Shown piece by piece: positions 9,801 to 17,519 of a stretch of DNA of 64,000 bases. The stretch lies in contig CALVAC010000009.1 of the NCBI GenBank assembly GCA_944325435.1, forward strand, positions 1 through 64,000, in the 5' to 3' direction. The notes beneath the pieces were generated by a model, which saw only the letters and a list, made by a program, of their open reading frames with translations, had not been told where the DNA came from and did not search any database. How positions within the stretch are numbered: the first letter of the stretch is position 1; every line of letters begins with the position of its first letter. A program made the translations under genes and the position numbers. Origin of the DNA: an uncultured Bacteroidales bacterium (GTDB lineage Bacteria > Bacteroidota > Bacteroidia > Bacteroidales > UBA932).

Positions 9801-9949
9801 ACTTCCGGTAACGGCTTTTCCGTGACATTGATCGAGAGGTCGGTCTCTTTTGTGGAATAGCTACCGGATCCATCCTGCCCCCAGACAGGGGCTGCTGCCA
9901 CCAACAACGGCAGCAAGGCCGATAAAAGCCTGAAAATTCTGTGGTTCAT
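6791..9949 (-). CDS. susC: SusC/RagA-family TonB-dependent transporter with STN domain, 3' frameshift
   Basis: Outer-membrane TonB-dependent channel. Order: signal peptide (1-25), STN domain (about 36-95) that contacts an anti-sigma factor, carboxypeptidase-regulatory-like domain (about 127-205, opening SGKVVDGNGEPLAG), TonB-box region EIVVVGYGT, plug domain, then a beta-barrel to the end. The STN domain fits the adjacent sigma/FecR pair. The open frame stops early at 6791: after KKWQKYIDAIDL the sequence is out of frame. A second frame over 6727-6880 restores a perfect SusC C-terminus ending in GVKLTF with the terminal Phe needed for barrel insertion. One added or two lost bases near 6874-6883 explain this. 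As sequenced, the last strands are missing and the protein would probably not fold. Confidence 0.93.
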   Translation of the reverse strand: MNHRIFRLLSALLPLLVAAAPVWGQDGSGSYSTKETDLSINVTEKPLPEVLTQLQQLTGCSFLYDSDAVRNLPKVTLRLENVTLTQILDRIAEITGLDYSRVDNTFTFGSGGAEEEPAAGSDSDGSRLSGKVVDGNGEPLAGATVLLVGKGNLYSLTDLDGRWSINASAPARISVSYLGFVTKEVKIDSASPVTIRLQEDMNMLDEIVVVGYGTMEKKAVTSSITSISSKDLLAGQGGSTIATALKGKISGMTITETSSPNTSSSMQLRGVASINAAASPLVVVDGVPGADIRSINFEDVLSIDVLKDASAGAIYGTRAAAGVILITTKKPNEGPMRLSYTAELTTEQVSNRPELLTKDEFLRFGLGSDLGSDNDWYGALLNEGAFSHRHIVNLSGGGHAARVYATFVASDQKGIALGDNRKDYSGRINGSFNLLDDLLEINVHTEYREAHRDQRAANSNFAAAMKMNPTEPIYDEDNPSGYNVIIGGDYYFNPVADVMLKQRDKIDKWLLADANVKLNLPLGFSAQATVSWQDRQMQATYYTSSQHRSSIENGRNGEGYHEFNKTINVSVEPTINFDRVFANDHTVNAVLGYSFYEENSESFNMTNYNFPVDGTGAWDMSAGDWLKDGRASMDSYKYPRTRLIAFFGRVNYSYKSRYMVTASLRHEGSSKFGKDHRWGNFWAVSGGWRISSEPWMDGIGWIDDLKIRAGYGVTGNCGFGAGQTAFRYASGSYWPMNGDWIMSYGPANNVNSDLHWEEKAELNIGIDYAFLGNRLYGKFDWYHRWVDGMIYDITVTTPPAMYDSTVMNYGNLENWGWEFEVGGIPVQTKNFEWTSAMRFSQNKSKITSLWGNHSYQDRVNFPAPGAPGTGGRLEEGTVIGSYYLWKYAGITEDGKWLIYDKNNDIILADNKTYDDKRYIGNAIPQLIVSWDNMFRYKNLSLGINLRAWLDYDVFNTIDMYYGLANVSNQNVLRSAFLKNEGIKQEKLLCDYWLEDGTFLKIDAISLGYTLNMKKWQKYIDAIDLPYSQERGLHHRLFRTEPRSEHKRSRPGV

Positions 9950-10115
9950 TTGTCTGATTGTTTGTCGGTTGTTCTGTTCATTAATATTTCAGTTATTCGT
10001 GTTCCCGTTTTTCAGTCTGACATACATTAATAATACAATCGAACAGTCTTTTTCAGGGGGGGCGGAAAAATTAAATTTATGTGAAGAAAAATTTACACAG
10101 CATAAAAAATCTGAA

Positions 10116-10123
10116 TATATTTG
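10116..10123 (+). promoter_or_regulatory. -7 box upstream of the ECF sigma gene
   Basis: TATATTTG matches the Bacteroides -7 consensus TAnnTTTG, 36 bases before the sigma-factor ATG. Only a weak -33 partner (TTTA at 10092-10095, 20-base spacing) is visible, so the promoter may be weak or use another sigma factor. Confidence 0.5.
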
Positions 10124-10159
10124 CGCGGATATGTGCAATATCCTAAATCCTGATAACTG

Positions 10160-10762
10160 ATGTCCACGTTAACTGATACAGAACTTGTAAAACGGCTCGC
10201 AGACGGTGATGAAGAAGCTTTCTGCCAGCTGTATGCCCGTTATTGGAAAAAACTGTTCAGCTTTTGCGGCAAATTTCTGAAGTCGTATGATCTGGCGGAG
10301 AATTACGCGCAGGATATTTTTCTGAAAATATGGGAAAACAGGGAATTCATCGATCCGGAGAAATCCTTTTCGTCTTTTCTTTATACGATCGCCAGAAACA
10401 AGATCCTGAACTATCTCAAGCATATCGCCAGAACGGAATCTCTGAAAGAGAAGTTCATTTCCGACTATTCCTCCACACCTGAATATGCTCAGGAAAGCGG
10501 TGACAGGCTGCTGGAAAAAGATTATCTTGCCATTCTGCATAACGCGATCAGCCGGTTGTCCCCGCGGCAGAGACAGATTTTCTGTATGAGCCGGGACGAA
10601 AATATGTCCCACAAGGAGATAGCAGAACAGCTCGGACTTTCAGTCTATACGGTTTCGGAATATATGTCCGATTCTCTAAAATCCATAAAACGATATGTAT
10701 CCAGGCACTCCGATATCATATTTCCTTTATTGTCAATTATTTTCAATCTGCATCAACTATGA
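10160..10762 (+). CDS. ECF-type RNA polymerase sigma factor
   Basis: 200 residues with the two sigma-70 regions of the extracytoplasmic-function class: region 2 (about 25-92, including DLAENYAQDIFLKIW and the FLYTIARNKILNYL helix) and region 4 (about 130-180, LSPRQRQIFCMSR then the helix-turn-helix MSHKEIAEQLGLSVYTVSEYM). A hydrophobic tail follows region 4. It should direct RNA polymerase to the divergent susC operon when released by the anti-sigma factor, whose start codon overlaps its stop (ATGA). This pairing with an STN-containing SusC is the usual trans-envelope signalling arrangement in Bacteroidota. Confidence 0.93.
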   Translation: MSTLTDTELVKRLADGDEEAFCQLYARYWKKLFSFCGKFLKSYDLAENYAQDIFLKIWENREFIDPEKSFSSFLYTIARNKILNYLKHIARTESLKEKFISDYSSTPEYAQESGDRLLEKDYLAILHNAISRLSPRQRQIFCMSRDENMSHKEIAEQLGLSVYTVSEYMSDSLKSIKRYVSRHSDIIFPLLSIIFNLHQL

Positions 10763-11763
10763 CTGACGAAGCCTTTGTACGTGACCTTGTCATCAAATAT
10801 ATAAACCGTTCCTGCACCAAAGAGGAACTGTCGTGTTTTCTTGATATGGTGAAACAGAATCCGGAATCATTTCCGGAGCTGGATGCTTCTGTGCGCGAGC
10901 AGTGGGAGAAAGAACCGTTGGAGACCATCGATGACGATGCCTATGCCATCTACAGGCAGGAAGCATTGCGGCTTATCCGGAAATCCCGAAAAGGCAGGAA
11001 GTTCTCGAAACGGCAGGTCCCGTTCGGGAGAGCTGCCGCGGTTGCCGCATCTCTGGCGGTCCTGATATCCGGCGGATATTTTATCATATCCGATATGATC
11101 GGGAACAGGGTGGAAAAACAGCTCGCGACGTACGAGCATATCGTGGCCGCTCCCGGACAGATAAGGGAAATTACATTGCCGGACGGGACGGAAGTGACAT
11201 TGAACGTGGCTAGTTCCCTGAAATATAACGCAAGATACGGGAAAGAGAGCCGTGAAGTCTGGCTGGATGGTGAGGCTTTTTTCGATGTGGAAAGCAATGA
11301 GGAATGTCCGTTTTCCATCCATTCCGGAATGCTTGACGTAAACGTGACCGGAACCTCTTTCAATGTCTGCGCCTACCCGGATGACCACTACACTTCAGTA
11401 CTGGTCAAGTCAGGAAAAGTAGGAGTGACATACGGAGATGACGACATCCGGATGAGCCTGCATCCAGACGAGGAGATAGAGATAGACAAGGTCGACAGCT
11501 CGGTTTCGCGGAACACCGTGAAAACCAAGGATACGCTCGCGTGGATGAAAGGCTGTCTTGTGTTCAGGCAGAACACATTGCCGGAAGCCATACGGATCCT
11601 GCACAGATATTATCCCTGCGAGATAGAACTGAGAGACAGCACTTCCAATGTGCGTCTATCCGGTACGCATGACAACAAGTCGATAGAGTCCGTACTCTCA
11701 TCCATCTGTTTTTCAGCAGGGCTGCAATACACGGAAAAGGACGGGCGATACATTATATACTGA
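10759..11763 (+). CDS. FecR-family anti-sigma factor
   Basis: 334 residues. A short cytoplasmic N-terminal domain (1-90) would hold the sigma factor. One transmembrane helix spans about 92-112 (AVAASLAVLISGGYF). A periplasmic FecR domain follows at about 120-225 (ITLPDGTEVTLNVASSLKY, VWLDGEAFFDV, TSFNVCAY), and a C-terminal DUF4974-like domain at about 265-334 (MKGCLVFRQNTLPEAI, LSSICFSAGLQY). The DUF4974 part is expected to contact the STN domain of SusC. Translationally coupled to the sigma gene by a 4-base overlap. Confidence 0.92.
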   Translation: MTDEAFVRDLVIKYINRSCTKEELSCFLDMVKQNPESFPELDASVREQWEKEPLETIDDDAYAIYRQEALRLIRKSRKGRKFSKRQVPFGRAAAVAASLAVLISGGYFIISDMIGNRVEKQLATYEHIVAAPGQIREITLPDGTEVTLNVASSLKYNARYGKESREVWLDGEAFFDVESNEECPFSIHSGMLDVNVTGTSFNVCAYPDDHYTSVLVKSGKVGVTYGDDDIRMSLHPDEEIEIDKVDSSVSRNTVKTKDTLAWMKGCLVFRQNTLPEAIRILHRYYPCEIELRDSTSNVRLSGTHDNKSIESVLSSICFSAGLQYTEKDGRYIIY

Positions 11764-11791
11764 ATTGTCAGTGCGCCATACCTGTTGTCCA

Positions 11792-11820
11792 CATTACCCA
11801 TTACCTCACATTACCTTACC
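11792..11820. repeat. Short tandem CATTACC repeats
   Basis: The heptamer CATTACC occurs at 11792-11798, 11799-11805 and 11809-11815, followed by a partial TTACC. It could be a regulatory-protein binding site or chance. Confidence 0.5.
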
Positions 11821-11857
11821 CCCGATATTGAGGTGAAGTCAGGGAAGGCATACAGAA

Positions 11858-11935
11858 AGAGGAGCTCCCTCCCCAAGGAACTCCTCTTGTATATAAAACG
11901 AACTTAACAAATAGACACGAAAAATTCTTATGTCC
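11858..11935 (-). ncRNA. Candidate small RNA ending in a strong hairpin
   Basis: A near-consensus Bacteroides promoter on the minus strand (11940-11970) should start transcription near 11932-11935. About 45 bases later comes an 11-bp inverted repeat (AGAGGAGTTCC with GAGCTCCTCT, loop TTGGGGAGG) over 11858-11887, followed by TTTCTG. No start codon with a useful frame lies between, so an RNA of about 75-80 nt is the simplest reading. The hairpin could also serve as the fecR terminator on the plus strand, although no T-run follows there. No RNA family recognised. Confidence 0.45.
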
Positions 11936-11939
11936 GCTA

Positions 11940-11970
11940 CAAAGGTAATAGTTTTATATGAATCTCCAAA
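11940..11970 (-). promoter_or_regulatory. Bacteroides-type promoter for the candidate small RNA
   Basis: On the minus strand TTTG (11967-11970) is followed after 19 bases by TACCTTTG (11940-11947), an exact match to TTTG-N19-TAnnTTTG. No protein gene lies downstream on this strand before susC. Confidence 0.65.
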
Positions 11971-12097
11971 GTTTTCATAAAAAATTTTTACAGATTTTTT
12001 CTTTTCCCGTTAATTTTTGCAAGTGTTTTTACAGATATGCTTAACAATTAAGACATTCAGACCCGGACCCGGAGACAGGTCAGCCGCACAGATTCCC

Positions 12098-12128
12098 TTT
12101 GTATTAACGCAAGCTTTTTGTAAATTTG
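12098..12128 (+). promoter_or_regulatory. Promoter of the HTH-cupin/acyl-CoA synthetase operon
   Basis: TTTG (12098-12101), 19-base spacer, TAAATTTG (12121-12128): full match to the Bacteroides housekeeping promoter. The predicted transcript starts near 12135, so the gene start must be the ATG at 12183 rather than the upstream TTG at 12126. Confidence 0.7.
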
Positions 12129-12182
12129 GACATTCTGCGCAATTGGGGGCAGAACAGGTGTCTAACTAACTCTTTACTGACT

Positions 12183-12740
12183 ATGGATAACCAGATCAGA
12201 CAGATAGCCGACAGGCTGAAAGGTTTACGCGATGCGCTCGAGCTCACTACAGATGAAGTAGCAAAGGACTGCGGCCTGACCGTTGAAGAATACAAGGCTA
12301 TGGAGGCCGGAGAATGCGATATGTCGATAAGCGTTCTGCAGCGGATTGCCCACAGATACGGCATAACCCTGGACGAACTCATGTTCGGGGAAGAGCCGAA
12401 GATGAGCGCTTACTTCCTGACCAGGAAAGGCGCCGGTGTGTCAGTGGAAAGGATCAAGGCATACAAATACGAACTGCTCGCATCCGGCTTCAAGGGAAGG
12501 ATAGCCGACCCGTTCATCGTGACAATCGAACCGAAGCCGGAAGACACTCCGCTATACTTCAACACCCATGATGGACAGGAATTCCAGCTTGTGATCGAAG
12601 GCCGCCTGTTTGTGAACCTCAACGGCAAGGAACTTTCGCTATCGCCGGGAGACTCCCTTTATTTCGACTCGAGCATCCCTCACGGACTGAAGGCTCTCGA
12701 CGGGATGCCGGTGAAATTCCTTGCAATGGTAATCCAATAA
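12183..12740 (+). CDS. XRE-family transcriptional regulator with cupin domain
   Basis: 185 residues from ATG 12183. An N-terminal helix-turn-helix of the XRE type (about 5-65: [46 protein letters not shown]) is joined to a C-terminal cupin_2 barrel (about 110-183: [39 protein letters not shown]). Such proteins bind a small ligand in the cupin and act as repressors or activators. It lies 28 bases before an AMP-forming acyl-CoA synthetase, a pairing that suggests control of carboxylic-acid activation. The promoter at 12098-12128 sits after the alternative TTG start, which supports the ATG chosen. Confidence 0.88.
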   Translation: MDNQIRQIADRLKGLRDALELTTDEVAKDCGLTVEEYKAMEAGECDMSISVLQRIAHRYGITLDELMFGEEPKMSAYFLTRKGAGVSVERIKAYKYELLASGFKGRIADPFIVTIEPKPEDTPLYFNTHDGQEFQLVIEGRLFVNLNGKELSLSPGDSLYFDSSIPHGLKALDGMPVKFLAMVIQ

Positions 12741-12768
12741 GTTGAAACTGTTTATAAAACGGACTTGT

Positions 12769-14427
12769 ATGATAGAAAGATTTCTGAGCCAGACCAGCTT
12801 CTCCTCACAGGAGGACTTCATAAAGAATTTCCGGATCAATATACCGGAGAATTTCAATTTCGGATATGACATAGTGGACGCATGGGCGGAGGAAGACCCC
12901 GACAAGAAAGCCTTGCTGTGGACCAACGACAAGGGGGAATGCATCCAGTTCACTTTCGGCGACATGAAACGGTACACCGACATGACGGCATCCTGGTTCC
13001 GGAGCCTCGGGATAGGCAAGGGGGATATGGTGATGCTCGTGCTCAAACGGCGCTACGAGTTCTGGTTCTCCATAATCGCCCTGCACAAGATCGGGGCAGT
13101 GGCCATTCCCGCGACACATCTTCTCACGAAGAAAGACATAATATACCGCTGCGAAGCTGCGACAATCAAAATGATAGTGGCTGCCGGGGAGGATGTGATA
13201 CTGAAGCATATCATAGATGCCGCACCTGAATGCCCGAGCCTCAAGACACTTGTAAGCGTAGGACCGGAATGTCCGGAAGGCTTCCTGGATTTCCGCAAAG
13301 GGATTGAGGGAGCCGCACCGTTCACCCGTCCGGACAAGGCGAACACCAACGATGACATAATGTTGATGTATTTCACCTCCGGCACGACCGGAGAGCCGAA
13401 GATGGTGGCACACGACTTCACATATCCTCTCGGACATATCGTGACTGCAAGATACTGGCACAACCTGCACAAGGACAGCCTGCATTTCACTATTGCGGAC
13501 ACAGGCTGGGCCAAGGCTGCATGGGGCAAGATCTACGGACAGATGATAGCCGGAGCCAATATCTTTGTCTATGACCACGAGAAGTTCACCCCTGCCGACA
13601 TCCTCCAGAAGATACATGACTATCATATCACATCTCTCTGCGCCCCGCCTACAATCTACAGGTTCCTGATAAGGGAAGACCTCAGCCGGTATGACCTGTC
13701 TTCACTGGAATACTGCACCACCGCCGGAGAGGCATTGAATTACTCCGTCTACGAGACATTCTTGAAAATCACCGGAATAAGGCTGATGGAAGGCTTCGGC
13801 CAGACAGAAACGACGCTGACACTCGGTACATTCCCGTGGATGGAGCCAAAGCCTGGCAGCATGGGTGTGCCGAATCCGCAATACGAGATAGACCTGATCA
13901 CAGCAGATGGGAGACATGCTGAGGAGGGAGAGCAGGGACAGATAGTGATACGCACGGACAAAGGGAAACCTGTCGGTCTGTTCAAAGAATACTACCGGGA
14001 TGAGGAAAAGACCAGAGAGTCATGGCATGATGGGTATTACCACACGGGAGACCTTGCGTGGAGGGACGAGGATGGCTACTACTGGTTTGTCGGACGTGCA
14101 GACGATGTGATAAAGAGTTCAGGATACCGTATCGGACCTTTTGAAGTGGAAAGCGCCCTGATGACCCATCCTGCAGTCGTAGAATGTGCCATAACAGGCG
14201 TACCCGATGAGATAAGGGGGCAGGTGGTGAAAGCCACCATCATCCTGTCCGCAGAATACAAGGCGAAAGCCGGTCCTGATCTGGTAAAGGAGCTGCAGGA
14301 TCACGTGAAACGGGTGACCGCTCCATACAAATACCCGCGCGTCATAGAATTTGTGGATGAGCTGCCAAAGACCATCAGCGGAAAGATCCGCAGGGTGGAA
14401 ATCCGTAAAAAGGACAGCGGAAAATAG
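12769..14427 (+). CDS. AMP-forming acyl-CoA synthetase (acetyl/medium-chain type)
   Basis: 552 residues from ATG 12769. Adenylate-forming (ANL) enzyme: phosphate loop [15 protein letters not shown]5 motif GFGQTETT, A7-like GYYHTGDLA, hinge [20 protein letters not shown], and the C-terminal catalytic Lys in [10 protein letters not shown]. The overall pattern is that of medium-chain or acetyl-CoA synthetases, activating a carboxylic acid with ATP and CoA to acyl-CoA, AMP and pyrophosphate in the cytoplasm. It follows the cupin regulator by 28 bases and is probably co-transcribed. The exact substrate cannot be read from the sequence. Confidence 0.9.
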   Translation: MIERFLSQTSFSSQEDFIKNFRINIPENFNFGYDIVDAWAEEDPDKKALLWTNDKGECIQFTFGDMKRYTDMTASWFRSLGIGKGDMVMLVLKRRYEFWFSIIALHKIGAVAIPATHLLTKKDIIYRCEAATIKMIVAAGEDVILKHIIDAAPECPSLKTLVSVGPECPEGFLDFRKGIEGAAPFTRPDKANTNDDIMLMYFTSGTTGEPKMVAHDFTYPLGHIVTARYWHNLHKDSLHFTIADTGWAKAAWGKIYGQMIAGANIFVYDHEKFTPADILQKIHDYHITSLCAPPTIYRFLIREDLSRYDLSSLEYCTTAGEALNYSVYETFLKITGIRLMEGFGQTETTLTLGTFPWMEPKPGSMGVPNPQYEIDLITADGRHAEEGEQGQIVIRTDKGKPVGLFKEYYRDEEKTRESWHDGYYHTGDLAWRDEDGYYWFVGRADDVIKSSGYRIGPFEVESALMTHPAVVECAITGVPDEIRGQVVKATIILSAEYKAKAGPDLVKELQDHVKRVTAPYKYPRVIEFVDELPKTISGKIRRVEIRKKDSGK

Positions 14428-14447
14428 GCGCATTCAAGGAATTTGTC

Positions 14448-14455
14448 TATATTTG
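14448..14455 (+). promoter_or_regulatory. -7 box upstream of rubredoxin
   Basis: TATATTTG, 35 bases before the rubredoxin ATG, matches the Bacteroides -7 box. No clear TTG element lies 19-21 bases upstream. Confidence 0.4.
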
Positions 14456-14490
14456 AAAATATTTCAATTCACCAGTAAAACAGGAAAGTC

Positions 14491-14655
14491 ATGAAAAAGT
14501 ATGTTTGCAAGATCTGCGGATATGTATATGATCCGGCGGCCGGAGATCCGGACAGCGGAATAGCTCCGGGCACAGCATTCGAGGCCATCCCGGCAGACTG
14601 GGTATGCCCTCTCTGCGGAGTAGGCAAGGAAGACTTCGAAGAAGTGGCAGAATGA
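14491..14655 (+). CDS. Rubredoxin
   Basis: 54-residue complete rubredoxin. The two Cys pairs that bind one iron are present: Cys6 and Cys9 in YVCKICG, and Cys39 and Cys42 in [10 protein letters not shown]. The [10 protein letters not shown] and [14 protein letters not shown] segments are typical of the family. It is a one-electron carrier in the cytoplasm, in anaerobes often serving peroxide or superoxide reduction. It has its own -7 box and is closed by a strong hairpin at 14672-14704, so it is probably monocistronic. No redox partner lies next to it. Confidence 0.96.
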   Translation: MKKYVCKICGYVYDPAAGDPDSGIAPGTAFEAIPADWVCPLCGVGKEDFEEVAE

Positions 14656-14671
14656 CAGTCACTTCAGGAAT

Positions 14672-14704
14672 AAAGGAAGCGGGCCGTTGCGGTCCGCTTC
14701 CTTT
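14672..14704. terminator. Bidirectional terminator between rubredoxin and the long-chain acyl-CoA synthetase
   Basis: A 15-bp stem (AAAGGAAGCGGGCCG with CGGTCCGCTTCCTTT, one G-U pair) around a TTG loop, A-rich on one side and T-rich on the other. It lies between convergent genes and can end both transcripts. Confidence 0.85.
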
Positions 14705-14736
14705 ATGATTATCCAGACACCCTGACCCAAGCCAGG

Positions 14737-16644
14737 CTACAGGCTGGAAAGGTTCTGAGGATTGACGATATCCTTGCCTTCCGGGGTATAGGCAAACTCC
14801 ATCCTGTCCTTGTATGCTTCCTCCACCTTCCCACGCACAATCTTCATGGTGCTGTTCACCATATGGTTCTGCTCCGTGAACGGTTCAGGGAGGACGCACA
14901 CGGCTGCCGGGAGCCACCGTTCAGGGAACGCCCCGTAATTCTTCCCGCCTTTCCTGTAGGAATCCATCTCCTCCTGAAGCCTGCCGAGCATCAGCCTCTT
15001 CGCATCATCGGATGCCGGATCCAGCTGCGGGGCAGTCTCCTTGACATACGCTTTCAAGGCATCCTTGTTCGGCACAAGCAGAGCAATCGTATATGGATCC
15101 TGGCTGTTGTGCAGTACGACCTGGTCGATATACTTCGAGTTCTCCACAAGAGACTCCTCGATACCTTCAGGACTGTATTTTTCTCCATCCGCACTGATAA
15201 GCAGGGACTTGAAACGGCCCACAACATACAGCATCTCGGAATCCCTCATATATCCCATATCTCCTGTGTGCAGCCAGCCATCGACAACAGTCTCCGCCGT
15301 GGCCTTAGGGTTCTTCCAGTACCCGGCCATCACATTCTCTCCCCTGATTACAATCTCTCCTTTCTCACCGTACGGCAGTTCCCTGCCATCCGAATCAAGA
15401 ATCTTTATCTCCATCGGTGACACCACCTTTCCGGAAGAGCCGAGGATATGTTTCGCCGGAGCGTTGGCGGAAATTATAGGAGTGGCCTCCGACAGTCCGT
15501 AACCCTGGTACATCGGAATACCTATCGCATAGTAATATCTCTGCAGGTCGATATCCAGGAGAGCCCCGCCGCCGACAAAGAACTTCATCTTGCCTCCGAG
15601 CCCTTCCCGGACATTCCTGAAGATGAGCCTGTCGAACAGGGACATCAGAGGCTTGCGCCACAGGTTCAGCAGCCCGCCTTTGTTATAGCCTTCCCTGTTG
15701 TACCTTATGGCATTGTCAAGTGCAAACCTGTACAGCTTCTCCACTTTAGGGCCTTTGGCCTTGATACCGCTCTCGATATTCTTCTTGAAATTCTTCGCAA
15801 GGGCAGGGACGGAAAGCATCACAGTAGGCTGCAGCTCCTTGATGCTCATCGGTATGTTACGGAGAGCCTCCATCGGAGTCCTGCCGGGAGGGACTGTCCC
15901 TATGGATGCTCCGTAGGACATCATGGTGTAGAAACCGGCCACGTGGGCGAAGCAATGGTCAAGAGGCAGGATGATGAGCATCCTGTCTTCCGGAGTGACA
16001 CCGATGACAGACTGCGCCTGCTCGACATTGGCCGTGTAGTTCCTGTGGGTCAGGAGAATGCCTTTCGGATCCGCTGTCGTCCCAGATGTGTAGCTGATAT
16101 TGGCATAATCATCCGGTCCTACAGACTGATACCTCTGGATAAAGAGAGGCCTGTTTTCCGCGAGGAACCTGTCTCCCATTTCGATGATTTCCGACATCGG
16201 GATCTCCTTCTCCTGATATTCCGGAAGGTCATCGAACACAATCACTTTCTCTATCGCAGGCAGGTCCCCCAATATCTTCCTTATCTTCGGAAGCTGGGTT
16301 CCGGACACCATTATGTACTTGGAATCCGAGTGCCTGAGACGGAACAGAAGATCGCTGCTTTCCTCCAGCTTTACCGAAAGCGGGACATTGACCGCCCCTG
16401 CATAGAGGATACCGAGCTCCCCGAGAACCCACATATTCCTGCCTTCAGAAAGAAGGGCGACCTTCTCCCCTTTCTGGACCCCGAGAGCCATAAGCCCCGC
16501 TCCTATCCTGTAGGCCTCGCTGCGGGTCTGCTCAAAAGTGGTAGGAATCCATTTCCCCTCCCGCTTTTCCCAGAGAAATGTATTCTGCGCGAATCTGTCT
16601 ACATATTTTTCGACAAATTCGATAATTGTCAACCGTTCTGCCAT
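14737..16644 (-). CDS. fadD: Long-chain fatty-acid-CoA ligase (AMP-forming)
   Basis: 635 residues, cytoplasmic or membrane-associated. ANL-family motifs: SYTSGTTADPKGILLTHRN, QGYGLSEATPII, GWLHTGDMGY and GRFKSLLISADGEKYSPEGIEE. The length and the long C-terminal domain fit the long-chain acyl-CoA synthetases of Bacteroidota, which activate free fatty acids for phospholipid synthesis or degradation. Transcribed on the minus strand after the deoxynucleoside kinase gene (40-base gap), with which it may form an operon. The symbol denotes family membership; chain-length preference is not visible. Confidence 0.9.
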   Translation of the reverse strand: MAERLTIIEFVEKYVDRFAQNTFLWEKREGKWIPTTFEQTRSEAYRIGAGLMALGVQKGEKVALLSEGRNMWVLGELGILYAGAVNVPLSVKLEESSDLLFRLRHSDSKYIMVSGTQLPKIRKILGDLPAIEKVIVFDDLPEYQEKEIPMSEIIEMGDRFLAENRPLFIQRYQSVGPDDYANISYTSGTTADPKGILLTHRNYTANVEQAQSVIGVTPEDRMLIILPLDHCFAHVAGFYTMMSYGASIGTVPPGRTPMEALRNIPMSIKELQPTVMLSVPALAKNFKKNIESGIKAKGPKVEKLYRFALDNAIRYNREGYNKGGLLNLWRKPLMSLFDRLIFRNVREGLGGKMKFFVGGGALLDIDLQRYYYAIGIPMYQGYGLSEATPIISANAPAKHILGSSGKVVSPMEIKILDSDGRELPYGEKGEIVIRGENVMAGYWKNPKATAETVVDGWLHTGDMGYMRDSEMLYVVGRFKSLLISADGEKYSPEGIEESLVENSKYIDQVVLHNSQDPYTIALLVPNKDALKAYVKETAPQLDPASDDAKRLMLGRLQEEMDSYRKGGKNYGAFPERWLPAAVCVLPEPFTEQNHMVNSTMKIVRGKVEEAYKDRMEFAYTPEGKDIVNPQNLSSL

Positions 16645-16684
16645 ATCGTTACCGTTATAGTGTTATCCTGACTGAGTGACAGGC

Positions 16685-17302
16685 CTATCCGTTGAACAGG
16701 CCGAAGAATTCTGCATCTATCTTGTCCGTGACTTTCTGGAAATCCTCCGGACGGTTCTCGAACTTGATGTTGTCCACATCCAGAACCAGCAGACGATGCC
16801 TGTAATCACCGATCCAGCTCTCGTATCTCTCGTTCAGCCCTGTAATGTAGTCTATCCTGATGCTCTTCTCGTAGTCGCGTCCCCTCTTCTGGATCTGGCT
16901 CACCAGATTCGGGATGGACGAACGGAGATATATGAGCAGGTCCGGAGGGTTGACAAGAGACATCATCAGGTCGAACAGATCGGAGTAGTTCTCGAAATCC
17001 CTTGTGCTCATCAGCCCCATCGCATGAAGATTAGGGGCGAAGATACGGGCATCCTCATAGATTGTCCTGTCCTGGATAATGACATCCTTGCTTCTGGAAA
17101 TCTCAACTACATCCTTGAACCTCTTGTTAAGGAAATATATCTGGAGATTGAAAGACCAGCGCTCCATATCTTCATAGAAATCGGCAAGATACGGGTTGAA
17201 ATCAACTGATTCGAATTTCGGGATCCATTTGTAATGCGCTGCAAGCATCTTCGTAAGAGTCGTCTTTCCGCTACCTATGTTTCCCGCAACAGCTATATGC
17301 AT
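16685..17302 (-). CDS. Deoxynucleoside kinase (dGK/dAK/dCK family)
   Basis: 205 residues. P-loop GNIGSGKTTL at 8-17, the DRTIYEDARIFA block corresponding to the ERS-type catalytic motif, a lid segment KRGRDYEKSIRIDY and the TGLNERYESWI helix. The family transfers phosphate from ATP to deoxynucleosides for salvage of DNA precursors. The base preference cannot be fixed from sequence alone; bacterial members of this length usually act on deoxyadenosine, deoxyguanosine or deoxycytidine. A structured leader (17334-17394) precedes it. Confidence 0.88.
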   Translation of the reverse strand: MHIAVAGNIGSGKTTLTKMLAAHYKWIPKFESVDFNPYLADFYEDMERWSFNLQIYFLNKRFKDVVEISRSKDVIIQDRTIYEDARIFAPNLHAMGLMSTRDFENYSDLFDLMMSLVNPPDLLIYLRSSIPNLVSQIQKRGRDYEKSIRIDYITGLNERYESWIGDYRHRLLVLDVDNIKFENRPEDFQKVTDKIDAEFFGLFNG

Positions 17303-17333
17303 AATTATCTGTATTTTAATATAATAATCCTGC

Positions 17334-17394
17334 CCGTGACTTCCAGGCCCCGCCGCTGCCGTCCTGTGCTATGGAATGCCAGGGACTGTCACGG
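17334..17394 (-). other. Inverted repeat in the leader of the deoxynucleoside kinase
   Basis: CCGTGAC (17334-17340) pairs with GTCACGG (17388-17394), and inside it TTCC (17341-17344) pairs with GGAA (17374-17377). The enclosed sequence is much richer in G+C than its A/T-rich flanks. A possible minus-strand -7 box TATTTTTG (17422-17429) would place this hairpin in the 5' leader of the kinase. No riboswitch class recognised. Confidence 0.35.
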
Positions 17395-17451
17395 CACCGG
17401 CAGCATCGGCACGGCAACATACAAAAATAATTAATAATTTGGAAAAATGAC

Positions 17452-17459
17452 TATTTTTG
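17452..17459 (+). promoter_or_regulatory. -7 box upstream of the MBL-fold hydrolase
   Basis: TATTTTTG fits TAnnTTTG and lies 60 bases before the ATG at 17520. The -33 element is not clear. It supports placing the gene start downstream at 17520. Confidence 0.45.
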
Positions 17460-17519
17460 CAGCCATCCTCCTTCCGTGCCCATACATTGACGGAAACGGA
17501 GGTAAAAACGATACAAGAC

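Larger units (their letters stand above)
11764..12182. other. Gene-free interval between fecR and the HTH-cupin gene
   Basis: 419 bases without a credible protein gene. It holds heptamer repeats (11792-11820), a hairpin (11858-11887), a minus-strand promoter pointing at that hairpin (11940-11970), an A/T-rich tract (11945-12050), and a plus-strand promoter for the next gene (12098-12128). Confidence 0.8.

Noticed and set aside
15448-16671. 407-residue plus-strand open frame opposite the long-chain acyl-CoA synthetase
   Set aside because: Runs antisense to a gene with clear ANL motifs; rich in His and Arg as expected for a shadow frame.
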